A stretch of DNA of 30,204 bases from a virus. The stretch spans positions 1-30,204 of the IMG/VR virus record IMGVR_UViG_3300015194_000010; one strand, given 5' to 3'. Shown piece by piece: positions 15,584 to 23,326 of this stretch (its first letter is position 1; the number at the start of each line of letters is the position of its first letter). The translations under genes were made by a program, and so were the position numbers. A model generated the notes under the pieces. That model was not told the origin of the DNA and ran no database searches. It was given only the letters and a program-made list of their open reading frames with translations.

Positions 15584-16765
15584 ATGACACTTTCAGATCT
15601 CGTTTATATCGACGCTACCGGCTACCACTACGCGGACTATCCGAGTTTCCTCGCGTGGCGAAAAAGCCAGCTCCAGACCATCTACGGGGCGGACATCTAC
15701 CTCGAAGCAGATTCCCAGGACGGGCAGCTCGTCGCGATCCAAGCAAAGGCCGACTATGATGCGGCCGTCCAGGGCGCGGCCGTCTATAACTCTTTCTCCC
15801 CGGCGACCGCTCAAGGAACGGGGCTTTCCCGGAACGTGAAGATCAACGGCGTGACTCGCCAGGTCCCGTCCTTTTCTACCGTGACCGTCACCATCGTAGG
15901 GACAGCGGCGACCGTCGTCACGAAAGGCGTCGTAAAGGACACCCTAGAACAGAAATGGAATCTCCCAGCCGTCGTCACTATCCCTGGTGGCGGCTCTATC
16001 GACGTGACGGCGACAGCTCAAGTCGTCGGCTTCGTGAACGCCGCCGCGTCGACAGTGACTTCCATCTTCACGCCGACGCTCGGCTGGCAGACGGTCACGA
16101 ACGCGGCTGCCGCAACTCCTGGTGCGGCCGTCGAGACGGACGCGGAGCTTCGGCTTCGTCAGGCCGTATCGGTCGCCGATCCTTCGCAGACCGTCTTCGA
16201 GGGAACCCTCGGCGCGGTCGCGAACGTGACCGGCGTCACCAAAGTCTCGAACGGTTACGAGAACGATACGACTTCGACGGACGCGAACGGCATCCCCGCG
16301 CATAGCATCTCGGTCGTCGTCGCGGGCGGCGCGAATGCGGATATCGCTCAGTCGATTCTCGACCACAAGACGCCCGGGACCGGAACCTATGGTGACGTGA
16401 CGACGCTCGTCTACGACTCTCACGGCCTTCCTATCAACATCGCTTTCAAGCGCGCGGTCACCGCTACGATCACGGTGCGAATAACTCTCGCGGCGGGCGT
16501 CGGCTGGTCGACAGATTTCGAGGCTCTGATTTCTGCGGCCGTCGCAGCGGTCATCAACGCCGGAAATATCGGCGACACTATCCTTCTTTCTAAAATGTAT
16601 TCGCCCGCGTACCTTAACGGCGCGGTCCAGGGCCAGACCTACAGTATCGCAACGATAGAGCTGAAAAAGAACGCGGGAGCCTTCGCGGCGGCGAACGTCT
16701 CTCTATCCTGGTACGAGAACCCGGTCTGCTCCCCGACGACGGGCTTCACCTACGTGGTCACATGA
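15584..16765 (+). CDS. Baseplate wedge protein J (Mu gp47-like)
   Basis: This 393-residue protein has the baseplate J pattern. The N-terminus has QTIYGADIYLEADSQDGQLV and GAAVYNSFSPATAQGTGLSR. A beta domain follows, then GAAVETDAELRLRQAVSVAD with the conserved E-T-D-x-E-L-R. After that come VTGVTKVSNGYENDTTSTDA and ISVVVAGGANADIAQSIL. It would form the triangular wedge arms of the baseplate. The ATG stands one base after the previous stop. Confidence 0.9.
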   Translation: MTLSDLVYIDATGYHYADYPSFLAWRKSQLQTIYGADIYLEADSQDGQLVAIQAKADYDAAVQGAAVYNSFSPATAQGTGLSRNVKINGVTRQVPSFSTVTVTIVGTAATVVTKGVVKDTLEQKWNLPAVVTIPGGGSIDVTATAQVVGFVNAAASTVTSIFTPTLGWQTVTNAAAATPGAAVETDAELRLRQAVSVADPSQTVFEGTLGAVANVTGVTKVSNGYENDTTSTDANGIPAHSISVVVAGGANADIAQSILDHKTPGTGTYGDVTTLVYDSHGLPINIAFKRAVTATITVRITLAAGVGWSTDFEALISAAVAAVINAGNIGDTILLSKMYSPAYLNGAVQGQTYSIATIELKKNAGAFAAANVSLSWYENPVCSPTTGFTYVVT

Positions 16766-17424
16766 CGGTAGCTGAATATTTAAATCTCATCACGAGCGAG
16801 CATCGGGAGAAGCCCGATTTCAAAGCCGTCGTCACGTTAAACGTCGCCGTTCCCGCGCGCGTTCAGGAACTACTGAAACTGATGATCCCGCTCTTCGACG
16901 TGGACGTCGCCGTCGGGGACCAACTCGATATTATCGGTAAATGGGTCGGCGTTACGCGTGACGTTGCCATCCCCATAGCTGGAATCTTTTTCACCTGGGA
17001 CGGCGTTTTCTCGAACGGCTGGGACTACGGAACCTGGACTTCGGCTATCGTCCCGACAGAAATCACTGTGTTGCCGGACGACGCCTACCGCGTCCTCATC
17101 AAAGCGAAAATCGCCGCGAATCAATGGGACGGCACGATGGAAGGGGCCTACGCCATCTGGGAGAGTCTCTTCTCGACGCTCACCATTCTCATCGTCGATA
17201 ACCAAGACATGTCCTACGACCTGGGCGTCGTCGGCGGAATCGTGGACTCTCTGACCCTCGCTTTGATAACTGGTGGGTATATCCCGCTGAAGCCCGAGGG
17301 CGTGCGCGTCCGGGGATATTTCGTTTCGATAGACTCGGGCCCCGTGTTTTCATGGGATACCGATTCGACTTTACTGAAGGGCTGGGACACGGGGTCCTGG
17401 GTCCGCGAATTTGCCCCGACATAG
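16762..17424 (+). CDS. Tail/baseplate protein DUF2612 (Mu gp48-like role)
   Basis: This 220-residue protein begins VAEYLNLITSEHREKPDF, the DUF2612 signature, followed by DVAVGDQLDIIGKWVGVTRD. Two similar W-D motifs occur: FFTWDGVFSNGWDYGTW near residue 76 and FSWDTDSTLLKGWDTGSW at the end. It is the last baseplate component before the fibre gene and probably attaches fibres to the J-like wedge. It overlaps the J gene by ATGA. Confidence 0.87.
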   Translation: MTVAEYLNLITSEHREKPDFKAVVTLNVAVPARVQELLKLMIPLFDVDVAVGDQLDIIGKWVGVTRDVAIPIAGIFFTWDGVFSNGWDYGTWTSAIVPTEITVLPDDAYRVLIKAKIAANQWDGTMEGAYAIWESLFSTLTILIVDNQDMSYDLGVVGGIVDSLTLALITGGYIPLKPEGVRVRGYFVSIDSGPVFSWDTDSTLLKGWDTGSWVREFAPT

Positions 17425-17436
17425 GAGAATCAGAAT

Positions 17437-18558
17437 ATGGCCACGAATAATTTTCTACCTTTCTGCCCGACCGATAGCGGGACGAATCTTCTCTCGCAGG
17501 GCGACTATGCCGCAGCGGCCGACCGCACCAGTGGGAATCAGCCGGGCGTCGCGAGTTCGAAGCTCAATAACAAAGCGATCCGACAGTCCGCAGCGGTGAC
17601 CGGGCAACTCGCGCAGATGCTTGCCGACGTATGCGGAGCCGACATTCTCGACGACGGCGTGTCGGCCCGGATGCTTTCTCAACTGAAAGCGACTCTCCAG
17701 GCGCTTCCTCCGGTCCGCACGAAATACACATCCGGTAGCGGAACTCATAATGTCACCTACCGATTTTTTATCGCGGCGGTTACGACCGCCCCGACGGCGG
17801 GAGCGACGTATACCAATAACTCGGTGACTTTCACAGTCACGACTACGGTGACGGCCGCCGGAACTTTCGTCCTGATGACTGGCAACGGCGCTCCTGCGGT
17901 TTCCGGAACGCTGACGAAAGCAAGCGGCACTGGCGACGCGACCCTAACTTTCTACGCGGTCCGAGCTCCTCTTTATCTCGCCGTCGAGATGGTGGGCGGC
18001 GGCGGCGGCGGCGGAGGCTCAGGATCTTCGGGTCTCGCCGATGCCGGTAATGGGGGAAATACGACTTTCGGTACTACCCTACTCGTAGCCAACGGAGGAA
18101 CGGGCGGAAAGGAAGGCCGCATCGGGACGGGCGGAACGGCATCGCTCGGCACGGATCCTGTCGGGCTGGCCCTTCAGGGAGCCTCCGGCAATGGACAGGG
18201 TTTTACGGGAACGACCAATTCACAAATTCAAGGCGCCTCCGGGGGCTCGACACCGTTTGGTGGAGCAGGAGCTGGGGGCTGCTATGACGGAGCTGGCTCT
18301 CCATACGCCGAAGGACAAGCCGCTATCGCCAATACCGGATCGGGCGGCGGCGGCGCAGGAGCTGCAAATGTGGGCAACAAGCTCGCGGGCGCGGGCGGCG
18401 GCGCGGGCGGCTACGTCAAGGCGACCATCCTGACTCCTCTATCGACTTACGCTTACGCAGTCGGCGCCCTCGGAGCAGCTGGTGCGGCGGGTACAGGCGG
18501 CCGAGTCGGCGGAGCGGGGGCCTTGGGAGTCATCGTCGTCACCGAGCTTTACCAATAG
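17437..18558 (+). CDS. Tail fibre / adhesin with glycine-rich C-terminal domain
   Basis: This 373-residue protein has a well-placed AGGAGA upstream. Residues 1-95 form an attachment-like region (MATNNFLPFCPTDSGTNLLS; DYAAAADRTSGNQPGVASSK). Residues ~118-175 form a small beta module (GATYTNNSVTFTVTTTV; GTLTKASGTGDATLTFY). From about residue 186 to 366 the protein is dominated by Gly (a run of eight, then many GG-x-G repeats), as in glycine-rich phage adhesins where polyglycine helices form the receptor-binding tip. Receptor binding is inferred from that architecture. No fibre chaperone follows. Confidence 0.8.
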   Translation: MATNNFLPFCPTDSGTNLLSQGDYAAAADRTSGNQPGVASSKLNNKAIRQSAAVTGQLAQMLADVCGADILDDGVSARMLSQLKATLQALPPVRTKYTSGSGTHNVTYRFFIAAVTTAPTAGATYTNNSVTFTVTTTVTAAGTFVLMTGNGAPAVSGTLTKASGTGDATLTFYAVRAPLYLAVEMVGGGGGGGGSGSSGLADAGNGGNTTFGTTLLVANGGTGGKEGRIGTGGTASLGTDPVGLALQGASGNGQGFTGTTNSQIQGASGGSTPFGGAGAGGCYDGAGSPYAEGQAAIANTGSGGGGAGAANVGNKLAGAGGGAGGYVKATILTPLSTYAYAVGALGAAGAAGTGGRVGGAGALGVIVVTELYQ

Positions 18559-18560
18559 AA

Positions 18561-18899
18561 ATGGAAAAGCTTTTCAAAATGGAATACGGGGTCGGGGGGA
18601 TTTGCATCCTCCTGACCCTGATGGTGCTCCTCAGAGTGGGGGAGTTCGTCTGGAAACTTCAGCAGAAGAAAGAAGAGCTTTCCGAGACGACTGTGAAAAA
18701 TCTCGTGAGAGCGGTCGAAGCGAATACCGTCGAGACGCGCCTTCTCGGTCAGAGAGTCTTTCACCTAGAAGGAACGCTAGGAGAAGTAACGAAGCTCAAA
18801 ACGGACGTTCGCCGTTTCTACAGCGCCATCAAGGAACTCGCGGGCGACCGCTGGCCCGCTATCCGAGATGAGATCACGAAGGACGGCTTCACCATATGA
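18561..18899 (+). CDS. Small membrane protein with coiled coil (i-spanin or holin candidate)
   Basis: This 112-residue protein has one hydrophobic segment near residues 10-31 (GVGGICILLTLMVLLRVGEF) and then a charged helical region with heptad-like leucines and valines. This N-terminal anchor plus coiled coil is the shape of an inner-membrane spanin subunit, and also of some single-pass holins. It overlaps the endolysin gene by ATGA, so a lysis role is likely. Its ATG follows the fibre stop by two bases. No sequence family is recognised. Confidence 0.7.
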   Translation: MEKLFKMEYGVGGICILLTLMVLLRVGEFVWKLQQKKEELSETTVKNLVRAVEANTVETRLLGQRVFHLEGTLGEVTKLKTDVRRFYSAIKELAGDRWPAIRDEITKDGFTI

Positions 18900-19435
18900 G
18901 CGACTACTTCGAAAGAGCGCGGGCGTATCTGCTCCCGAATGAGTCGTCGACGTACACGAACGACCCAGACGATCGAGGCGGCCCCACGCGCTGGGGCGTG
19001 ACCCAGAAAGCCTATTCCGAATTCTTGAAAAGACCGGTGACGCCGGAAGAAATCGCGGGCCTCTCCTGGGAAGACACGAAGTCGTTCTACGCGATGATGT
19101 ATTGGCGAAAGCTCTGGTGTGAGAGAATGAAAAGGGCGCCTATCGCGGTCGCCATTTTCGATACGGCCGTCCTTTATGGGTGCCTAGCGTCAAGTACGGC
19201 GGCGCAGTCGGCCTTGATCATGGGCGGCGCGGCGTTGAATCTGGACGGCCACATGGGCGGTAAGACGGTCGCCTATCTGAACATGGCGAGTCCTCGAATT
19301 TTTCTCTCGAATTTCCACCGCTACATCCTGCTCCGCATTGATAAGGTCATCGCGGAGAGGCCCACGAACGAGAAGTACCGAAAGGGTTGGACGAAGAGAG
19401 CCGATAGGCTTCTGACACTGAATACGATTCCCTAG
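18896..19435 (+). CDS. Endolysin, GH108-type N-acetylmuramidase
   Basis: This 179-residue enzyme should cleave the glycan strands of peptidoglycan at lysis. The N-terminal block ARAYLLPNESSTYTNDPDDR followed by GGPTRWGVTQKAY matches the GH108 catalytic region. The catalytic Glu is at about residue 16, though the usual E-G-G-Y is replaced by E-S-S-T-Y. The C-terminal half (AIFDTAVLYGCLASSTAAQS; LNLDGHMGGKTVAYLN) matches the paired peptidoglycan-binding domain. No signal peptide is present, so a holin is needed for release. Confidence 0.9.
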   Translation: MSDYFERARAYLLPNESSTYTNDPDDRGGPTRWGVTQKAYSEFLKRPVTPEEIAGLSWEDTKSFYAMMYWRKLWCERMKRAPIAVAIFDTAVLYGCLASSTAAQSALIMGGAALNLDGHMGGKTVAYLNMASPRIFLSNFHRYILLRIDKVIAERPTNEKYRKGWTKRADRLLTLNTIP

Positions 19436-19446
19436 AAGGAGACCCC

Positions 19447-19908
19447 ATGACCGGTATCCGAATTCTGCTTTTCGTCCTGGTCCTTTCTCTCTACGGCGCG
19501 GTCAACGTGGCCTCCGCCGATATCCAGCCATCGTCGGTAACGGCGAGCGCACCCGCGCCTATCCCGACGCCGGTCCCTGTAGGCACTCCTCCGGGGCCTG
19601 CCGTAGCGGTCGCGGAACCCGCCGCGCCTCCGCCGTGGGCGCAGGAGCTGGTGATGGCAGCCGAAAAACTCCCCGTCGTGGGGCCGGTCATCTCGAAGTT
19701 TCTCCTCTACGCGGGCATCATCGGATCAATCATGACGGCCGTCGTCGTCTGTCTGGTAGGGATTTTAAATACCCTCATCGGCGCTTTCAATATCGCGAAG
19801 CTTGTTCAGATTTCCAACGCGCTCGCGGCCTTTAAGGACGGGAAAATCATGTACTATCTGAAGTTCTTTTCCTTCTTCAATGCGAAGAAGAAAGACTCTG
19901 ATGCTTGA
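19447..19908 (+). CDS. Membrane protein with N-terminal signal segment and proline-rich linker (holin candidate)
   Basis: This 153-residue protein follows AAGGAGA. It has an N-terminal hydrophobic signal ending in an A-S-A site at about residue 24, then a Pro/Ala/Val-rich stretch (residues ~30-62) and a strong transmembrane segment near residues 84-112 (LLYAGIIGSIMTAVVVCLVG). A charged KKK tail follows. It sits right after the endolysin gene, making a holin or other lysis membrane protein likely. If the signal is cleaved, the proline-rich part would be periplasmic. Confidence 0.68.
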   Translation: MTGIRILLFVLVLSLYGAVNVASADIQPSSVTASAPAPIPTPVPVGTPPGPAVAVAEPAAPPPWAQELVMAAEKLPVVGPVISKFLLYAGIIGSIMTAVVVCLVGILNTLIGAFNIAKLVQISNALAAFKDGKIMYYLKFFSFFNAKKKDSDA

Positions 19909-20083
19909 GTTCCTGAAAGCTCTTCCAGAGCTTCTCCGGCTTTTCCGGGTACTCGAAGCCCGGCTTCGCGCGGCCGGAGTAGAGCGGAAAACGGCGGAGG
20001 ACGTGAAAACGATCCACAACGCTTTCGCTTCTAACGACCCGAAGAAATTGAATGAGCTTTTCAATGCCCGACCGAAGACCTGA
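19901..20083 (+). CDS. Small charged helical protein in lysis region
   Basis: The preferred start at 19901 (MLEFLKALPELLRLFRVLEA) overlaps the end of the preceding gene. An ATG seven codons earlier is also possible. The 60-residue product is amphipathic and Arg/Lys-rich, without a membrane segment, and ends NDPKKLNELFNARPKT. It overlaps the following lipoprotein gene by 32 bases in another frame, the kind of overlap seen between lysis accessory genes. No family is recognised. Confidence 0.55.
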   Translation: MLEFLKALPELLRLFRVLEARLRAAGVERKTAEDVKTIHNAFASNDPKKLNELFNARPKT

Positions 20084-20321
20084 GAAATTCGATCCTATCC
20101 GGGTCTTCTGTGCCGTGGCGCTGGTACTGCTCATGGTCTTCGTTTTCTGTCTCATCGTGGGGTGTGCCGCCGAGGCGCCCCGCGCTCCGATCCCCTACCC
20201 GTTCCTGAATTGGCAGTTCCTCGACCAGCCCGGGCTCCCGAGAAAGGCGTGCCTTTCGGAAGAAGACACGGCAAAGTTACGCGAATACGAAATCCAATGC
20301 TCCGAGGTCTCCGCACCATGA
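20052..20321 (+). CDS. Small lipoprotein, o-spanin (Rz1-like) candidate
   Basis: This 89-residue protein has a hydrophobic segment ending in the lipobox I-V-G-C (Cys38), followed by a short proline-rich mature part (AAEAPRAPIPYPFLNWQFLD) with two further Cys. Size, lipobox and location in the lysis region fit an outer-membrane spanin subunit, which joins an inner-membrane partner to fuse the two membranes at lysis. The gene starts inside the previous one, and its TGA overlaps the next ATG. A start four codons later is possible. The likely partner is the coiled-coil membrane protein upstream of the endolysin. Confidence 0.68.
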   Translation: MSFSMPDRRPEKFDPIRVFCAVALVLLMVFVFCLIVGCAAEAPRAPIPYPFLNWQFLDQPGLPRKACLSEEDTAKLREYEIQCSEVSAP

Positions 20322-21361
20322 GAAATTTATTCCTTCTCGCTCTTCTGCTCCGCCCCCTGTCGGGGTTCGCCGACTCTCCGGGGATAAAAGGAAATCTCTG
20401 TCCGACAGGCCCGCAGCAGTACGCAATCGGGATTAAGTCGAGCGGAATCCTGACCTGTATTCCTGGGTCGAGCGGGAGCGGGATCACTTCCTTAAACGGA
20501 TTGACGGGGGCCGTTCAGACTTTCGCGAGGCCAGGAAGCACCGGAACCGCGCCCGCGTGGGTATCTTCCGGAACCGTACACACCTTGAATCTCCCACTGG
20601 CGTCCGTATCGAGCGTGAACGCAGGGCTCATCTCGAAGACCGAATACGACACGTTCAATATGAAAGAATCCGCGCTCTCTTTCACGGCTCCGCTTATCCG
20701 GACGACGAATACCCTCTCGTGTCGCGTAGCTACCGGGTCACTCTCGGGCTGTCTCGCGGCTGCGGATTTCGCGGCGTTCAGCGCGAAGGCACCGCTCGCG
20801 TCTCCGACATTTACCGGCACGGTGAACGTCACAGACCTCACGGCGGCAGGGAAAATAAAAGGAAGCCTCTATACGAGCGGGAATGCGGCCGTCGTCGTTC
20901 CCGACGACGATACGCTCTACGACGAGGCCGGGATCGTTTCCGTAGAGTGGGGAACCCGGCAACTAAATTTCTCGGACGGTAACTTCGCGCTCGACTGGGG
21001 GACCCCCGGGTCCCTGCTGCTCGGCGGTCAGTTCACGTACGGGAATTATCACGTCGAGCCCAGCGAACATAATGCGGGAAACTCTAGTACCGCAGTCACT
21101 ATTGACCTCTCTACGGGGAGCGCGCAGAAGGTCACGCTCACCGGAAATACGACTTTTACGCTAACCAATCCGCAAACGGGGGGCGCATACGTCATCCGAA
21201 TCGCGACGGGAGCGGGAAGCTTCACGGTCACGTGGCCGGGCACGGTGAAATGGTCCGGAGGCACGGCCCCGACGATAACCGCTACTGCCTCGAAAGTGGA
21301 CCTCATCAATCTGTATTGGGATGGGACAAGTTACTACGGAAGTTTTTCCCAGAATTATTGA
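20318..21361 (+). CDS. Fibre-like protein with Sec signal peptide
   Basis: The ATG at 20318 overlaps the lipoprotein stop (ATGA) and gives the signal peptide MRNLFLLALLLRPLSGFA; a longer frame starting further upstream is rejected. The mature ~329 residues look like a tail fibre. ITSLNGLTGAVQTF near residue 57 is followed by a linker with LASVSSVNAGLISKTEYDTF, then LASPTFTGTVNVTDLTAAGK, a repeat common in fibre shafts. A C-terminal beta domain of about 85 residues follows (KVTLTGNTTFTLTNPQTGGA; INLYWDGTSYYGSFSQNY). Fibre similarity is by motif; the export signal is seen directly and is unusual for a virion component. Confidence 0.78.
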   Translation: MRNLFLLALLLRPLSGFADSPGIKGNLCPTGPQQYAIGIKSSGILTCIPGSSGSGITSLNGLTGAVQTFARPGSTGTAPAWVSSGTVHTLNLPLASVSSVNAGLISKTEYDTFNMKESALSFTAPLIRTTNTLSCRVATGSLSGCLAAADFAAFSAKAPLASPTFTGTVNVTDLTAAGKIKGSLYTSGNAAVVVPDDDTLYDEAGIVSVEWGTRQLNFSDGNFALDWGTPGSLLLGGQFTYGNYHVEPSEHNAGNSSTAVTIDLSTGSAQKVTLTGNTTFTLTNPQTGGAYVIRIATGAGSFTVTWPGTVKWSGGTAPTITATASKVDLINLYWDGTSYYGSFSQNY

Positions 21362-21362
21362 A

Positions 21363-22133
21363 ATGAAAATTCTTTTCCTCATAGCTCTGCTCTTTTCTTC
21401 GCAGTCCTTCGCGGGACTGAATTTCCTCACGCCCCTCAAGACTCTCTCGACCCCGTCGTTTCAGGATCTCTACTCTTCGGATCTCTCGGGCGGAACGAAC
21501 TACATCGATTGTGGGGGAGGCGCGAGTCTAGACCCGGACTACCACAGCGTTTCGGTTTCCTTCGGCGCCTGGATTTACCCGACGGGGGCCGGAGTTATCG
21601 TCGGAAACACCAACAACGGCGGCACGTATAAGGGCATGACCTTTACGATGACGAACGATATCGCTATTAAGGACCTCGAACTTTATTTGGTGAGCTTGTA
21701 CCCGGCGAGCACACTCCTCATTAACACTCCGGCGAATACCGTCGTCTACAATACCTGGCAGCACGTTGGATTTAAAACGGACGGGACCTTCTCGGGCACG
21801 GAAATCTACGTCAACGGAGTGGCTCAACCAAAGAACGCTTACTTCAACACGCTCACCACCAGCACTTCGGGCAGCACGCAGCCCTTTACTATCGGATACT
21901 CAAAATTAGAGGGGACAAGCCTGCCCGGCAAAATCGACGAAGCTTTCTTCGTCAACGGAACGGCGCTTCCTGATTCTGATTTTTTGGCGATCTACAATGC
22001 CGGACACCCGGCTTCTCTCGCGGCGTATTCCCCCACCTCGTGGTGGCGAGTAGAAAATAACTATCTCGATACTCAAGGTTTAAATAACTGCGCGGCCGTA
22101 GGGTCGCCCATCTTCAGCAGCTCGGTACCCTAG
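21363..22133 (+). CDS. LamG/concanavalin-like protein with Sec signal peptide
   Basis: This 256-residue protein begins one base after the previous stop with the signal peptide MKILFLIALLFSSQSFA. The mature part carries a laminin-G-like beta-sandwich at about residues 55-220. VSVSFGAWIYPTGAGVIVGN, then TWQHVGFKTDGTFSGTEIYV (the W-x-H-V motif), NGVAQP, and PGKIDEAFFVNGTALPDSD are the typical strands. The domain binds carbohydrates or proteins in many secreted and fibre proteins. After export it could act in the periplasm or at the surface of the infected cell. Confidence 0.78.
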   Translation: MKILFLIALLFSSQSFAGLNFLTPLKTLSTPSFQDLYSSDLSGGTNYIDCGGGASLDPDYHSVSVSFGAWIYPTGAGVIVGNTNNGGTYKGMTFTMTNDIAIKDLELYLVSLYPASTLLINTPANTVVYNTWQHVGFKTDGTFSGTEIYVNGVAQPKNAYFNTLTTSTSGSTQPFTIGYSKLEGTSLPGKIDEAFFVNGTALPDSDFLAIYNAGHPASLAAYSPTSWWRVENNYLDTQGLNNCAAVGSPIFSSSVP

Positions 22134-22148
22134 AGGAGGGGAGAATTT

Positions 22149-22484
22149 ATGGAATTAGCACAAGCAGGGATACCGCTCTCATTCGAGATCACCTTCGATG
22201 CGAACGACCTCCCCGTCGCGATGACCGTCTACGATGACACCGGCTCCGCGCCGGTTCTCCTTCTCTCACCCTTCGCCATGGTGTTGGTGTACGGGAATAC
22301 ATACCGAGGGAAGTTCACGGCGGAAGCCGGAAAGAACTACATCATCGTCAAGTCGGTCTATACGGATTTCAACTACACCGATCTTTCCCCAGACTATATC
22401 CAGGGGTCAGAGAGCATCGTCGCGATGAACCTCATCGCTCCGGTCCAGAGCATCGTCGGCGTCGTCAACTGTGGGAGCCACTAA
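22149..22484 (+). CDS. Small tail-associated protein, unknown function
   Basis: This 111-residue protein has one of the strongest ribosome binding sites here (GGAGGGGAGA). Its sequence (IPLSFEITFDANDLPVAMTV; YGNTYRGKFTAEAGKNYIIV; SVYTDFNYTDLSPDY) looks like a single beta-sandwich domain of the kind found near the end of phage tail modules. It has no signal peptide. It may be a fibre accessory or baseplate-associated protein; this is inference from position. Confidence 0.65.
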   Translation: MELAQAGIPLSFEITFDANDLPVAMTVYDDTGSAPVLLLSPFAMVLVYGNTYRGKFTAEAGKNYIIVKSVYTDFNYTDLSPDYIQGSESIVAMNLIAPVQSIVGVVNCGSH

Positions 22485-22485
22485 A

Positions 22486-22833
22486 ATGAATCCGGTATTT
22501 ACGATCTTCCTCGGCGATAAGAAAACGATGAACCTGAAAGTCGTGGATGACGACTGTAACGGCGGGGGTCCGATAGATCTCACCTACTGTACAGAAATCA
22601 ACGTCTCTCTTCCGAACCAGGACGGGACGATAAAACATCTCACCCGTGGTGGGGCTGAGGTCTCGATCACCGCGCCTGCGGTTCTCGGGAAATTCTCCGT
22701 TCCGATAACCTCCGTGGTCTCGGCGCTTCTCAACGTCGGCGAACTCCAGAACGTGGACGTGACCCTCACCATATCGGGCGAGAAGACTACTGTGCGCTTT
22801 GAGCGGGCTCTCTCGGTTTTCGAATTTCGATAG
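22486..22833 (+). CDS. Small beta-domain protein closing the late operon
   Basis: The start at 22486, eight bases after GGGAG, is preferred over a GTG five codons earlier. The 115-residue product has FTIFLGDKKTMNLKVVDDD, IDLTYCTEINVSLPNQDGT and a C-terminal TTVRFERALSVFEFR. This pattern resembles the small N-terminal domains of baseplate upper proteins that bind other tail proteins. Its last 47 bases overlap, tail to tail, the last gene of the opposite operon. Confidence 0.62.
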   Translation: MNPVFTIFLGDKKTMNLKVVDDDCNGGGPIDLTYCTEINVSLPNQDGTIKHLTRGGAEVSITAPAVLGKFSVPITSVVSALLNVGELQNVDVTLTISGEKTTVRFERALSVFEFR

Positions 22834-23098
22834 AAAAGGCGTCGAAGATCCCAGAGAACGGGTAGCCCATCAGCGTGTCGAATTCTTCAAGCACGGGGAC
22901 GGAGCAGGTCCCTAGAAGCCGCCCGAACTCCGCGCGGAGCGTATCGAGTTTCCGGAAATCGTCACAGACGCGGTTCTCCGCCGCCGCGAGAGATTTCTGG
23001 GCCTCCTGGTAGTTCCGGTACATCTCGCCGATAGCGACGGCGACGACTTTTAGATTCTCGGCCGTCACCTCGGGGCTTTCTTTTTCGATCATCTGCAT
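22787..23098 (-). CDS. Small coiled-coil protein, unknown function
   Basis: This is the last gene of the leftward operon, 103 residues. GAGGGG lies about 6 bases before the ATG. The first ~65 residues form a helical coiled coil (VTAENLKVVAVAIGEMYRNY; EAQKSLAAAENRVCDDFRKL), followed by a short hydrophobic region. The 3' end runs into the late operon, overlapping its last gene by 47 bases. No family is recognised. Confidence 0.68.
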   Translation of the reverse strand: MQMIEKESPEVTAENLKVVAVAIGEMYRNYQEAQKSLAAAENRVCDDFRKLDTLRAEFGRLLGTCSVPVLEEFDTLMGYPFSGIFDAFSIEIRKPREPAQSAQ

Positions 23099-23107
23099 TC
23101 CGGCCCC

Positions 23108-23326
23108 TCATTCAGACTTTATCTTCTTCCGGCTCTCGTGAGTCCGCAAGTGTCTCGCGAAGGCGACGAGCGCTCGGATTTCCTTCGGGCTCAGGAGGAA
23201 ATCCCCCGGCGGCTTCACGAGTACTTTCCGGCAGTCGAGACAGACCGTCAGATGACCGCCCGCTTTCAGCGCGAAGACTACCCGATCGTGGGGCGGGCAC
23301 CGTGTCAAGCTCGGCGCTTTCGTCAT
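23108..23326 (-). CDS. Small Cys/His-containing protein (zinc-ribbon-like)
   Basis: The ATG overlaps the polymerase stop codon (ATGA), which decides this start over a longer frame. The 72-residue product begins MTKAPSLTRCPPHDRVVFAL and contains C-x3-H, then H-x3-C-x2-C (GGHLTVCLDCRKVLV), which could bind one zinc ion. The end is basic. Such small zinc proteins are frequent near phage polymerases, but no role is known. Confidence 0.7.
   Translation of the reverse strand: MTKAPSLTRCPPHDRVVFALKAGGHLTVCLDCRKVLVKPPGDFLLSPKEIRALVAFARHLRTHESRKKIKSE

Noticed and set aside
20162-20317. N-terminal extension of the signal-peptide fibre protein
   Set aside because: It overlaps the lipoprotein gene, is Arg/Pro-rich, and the ATG at 20318 has an ATGA junction and a perfect leader.
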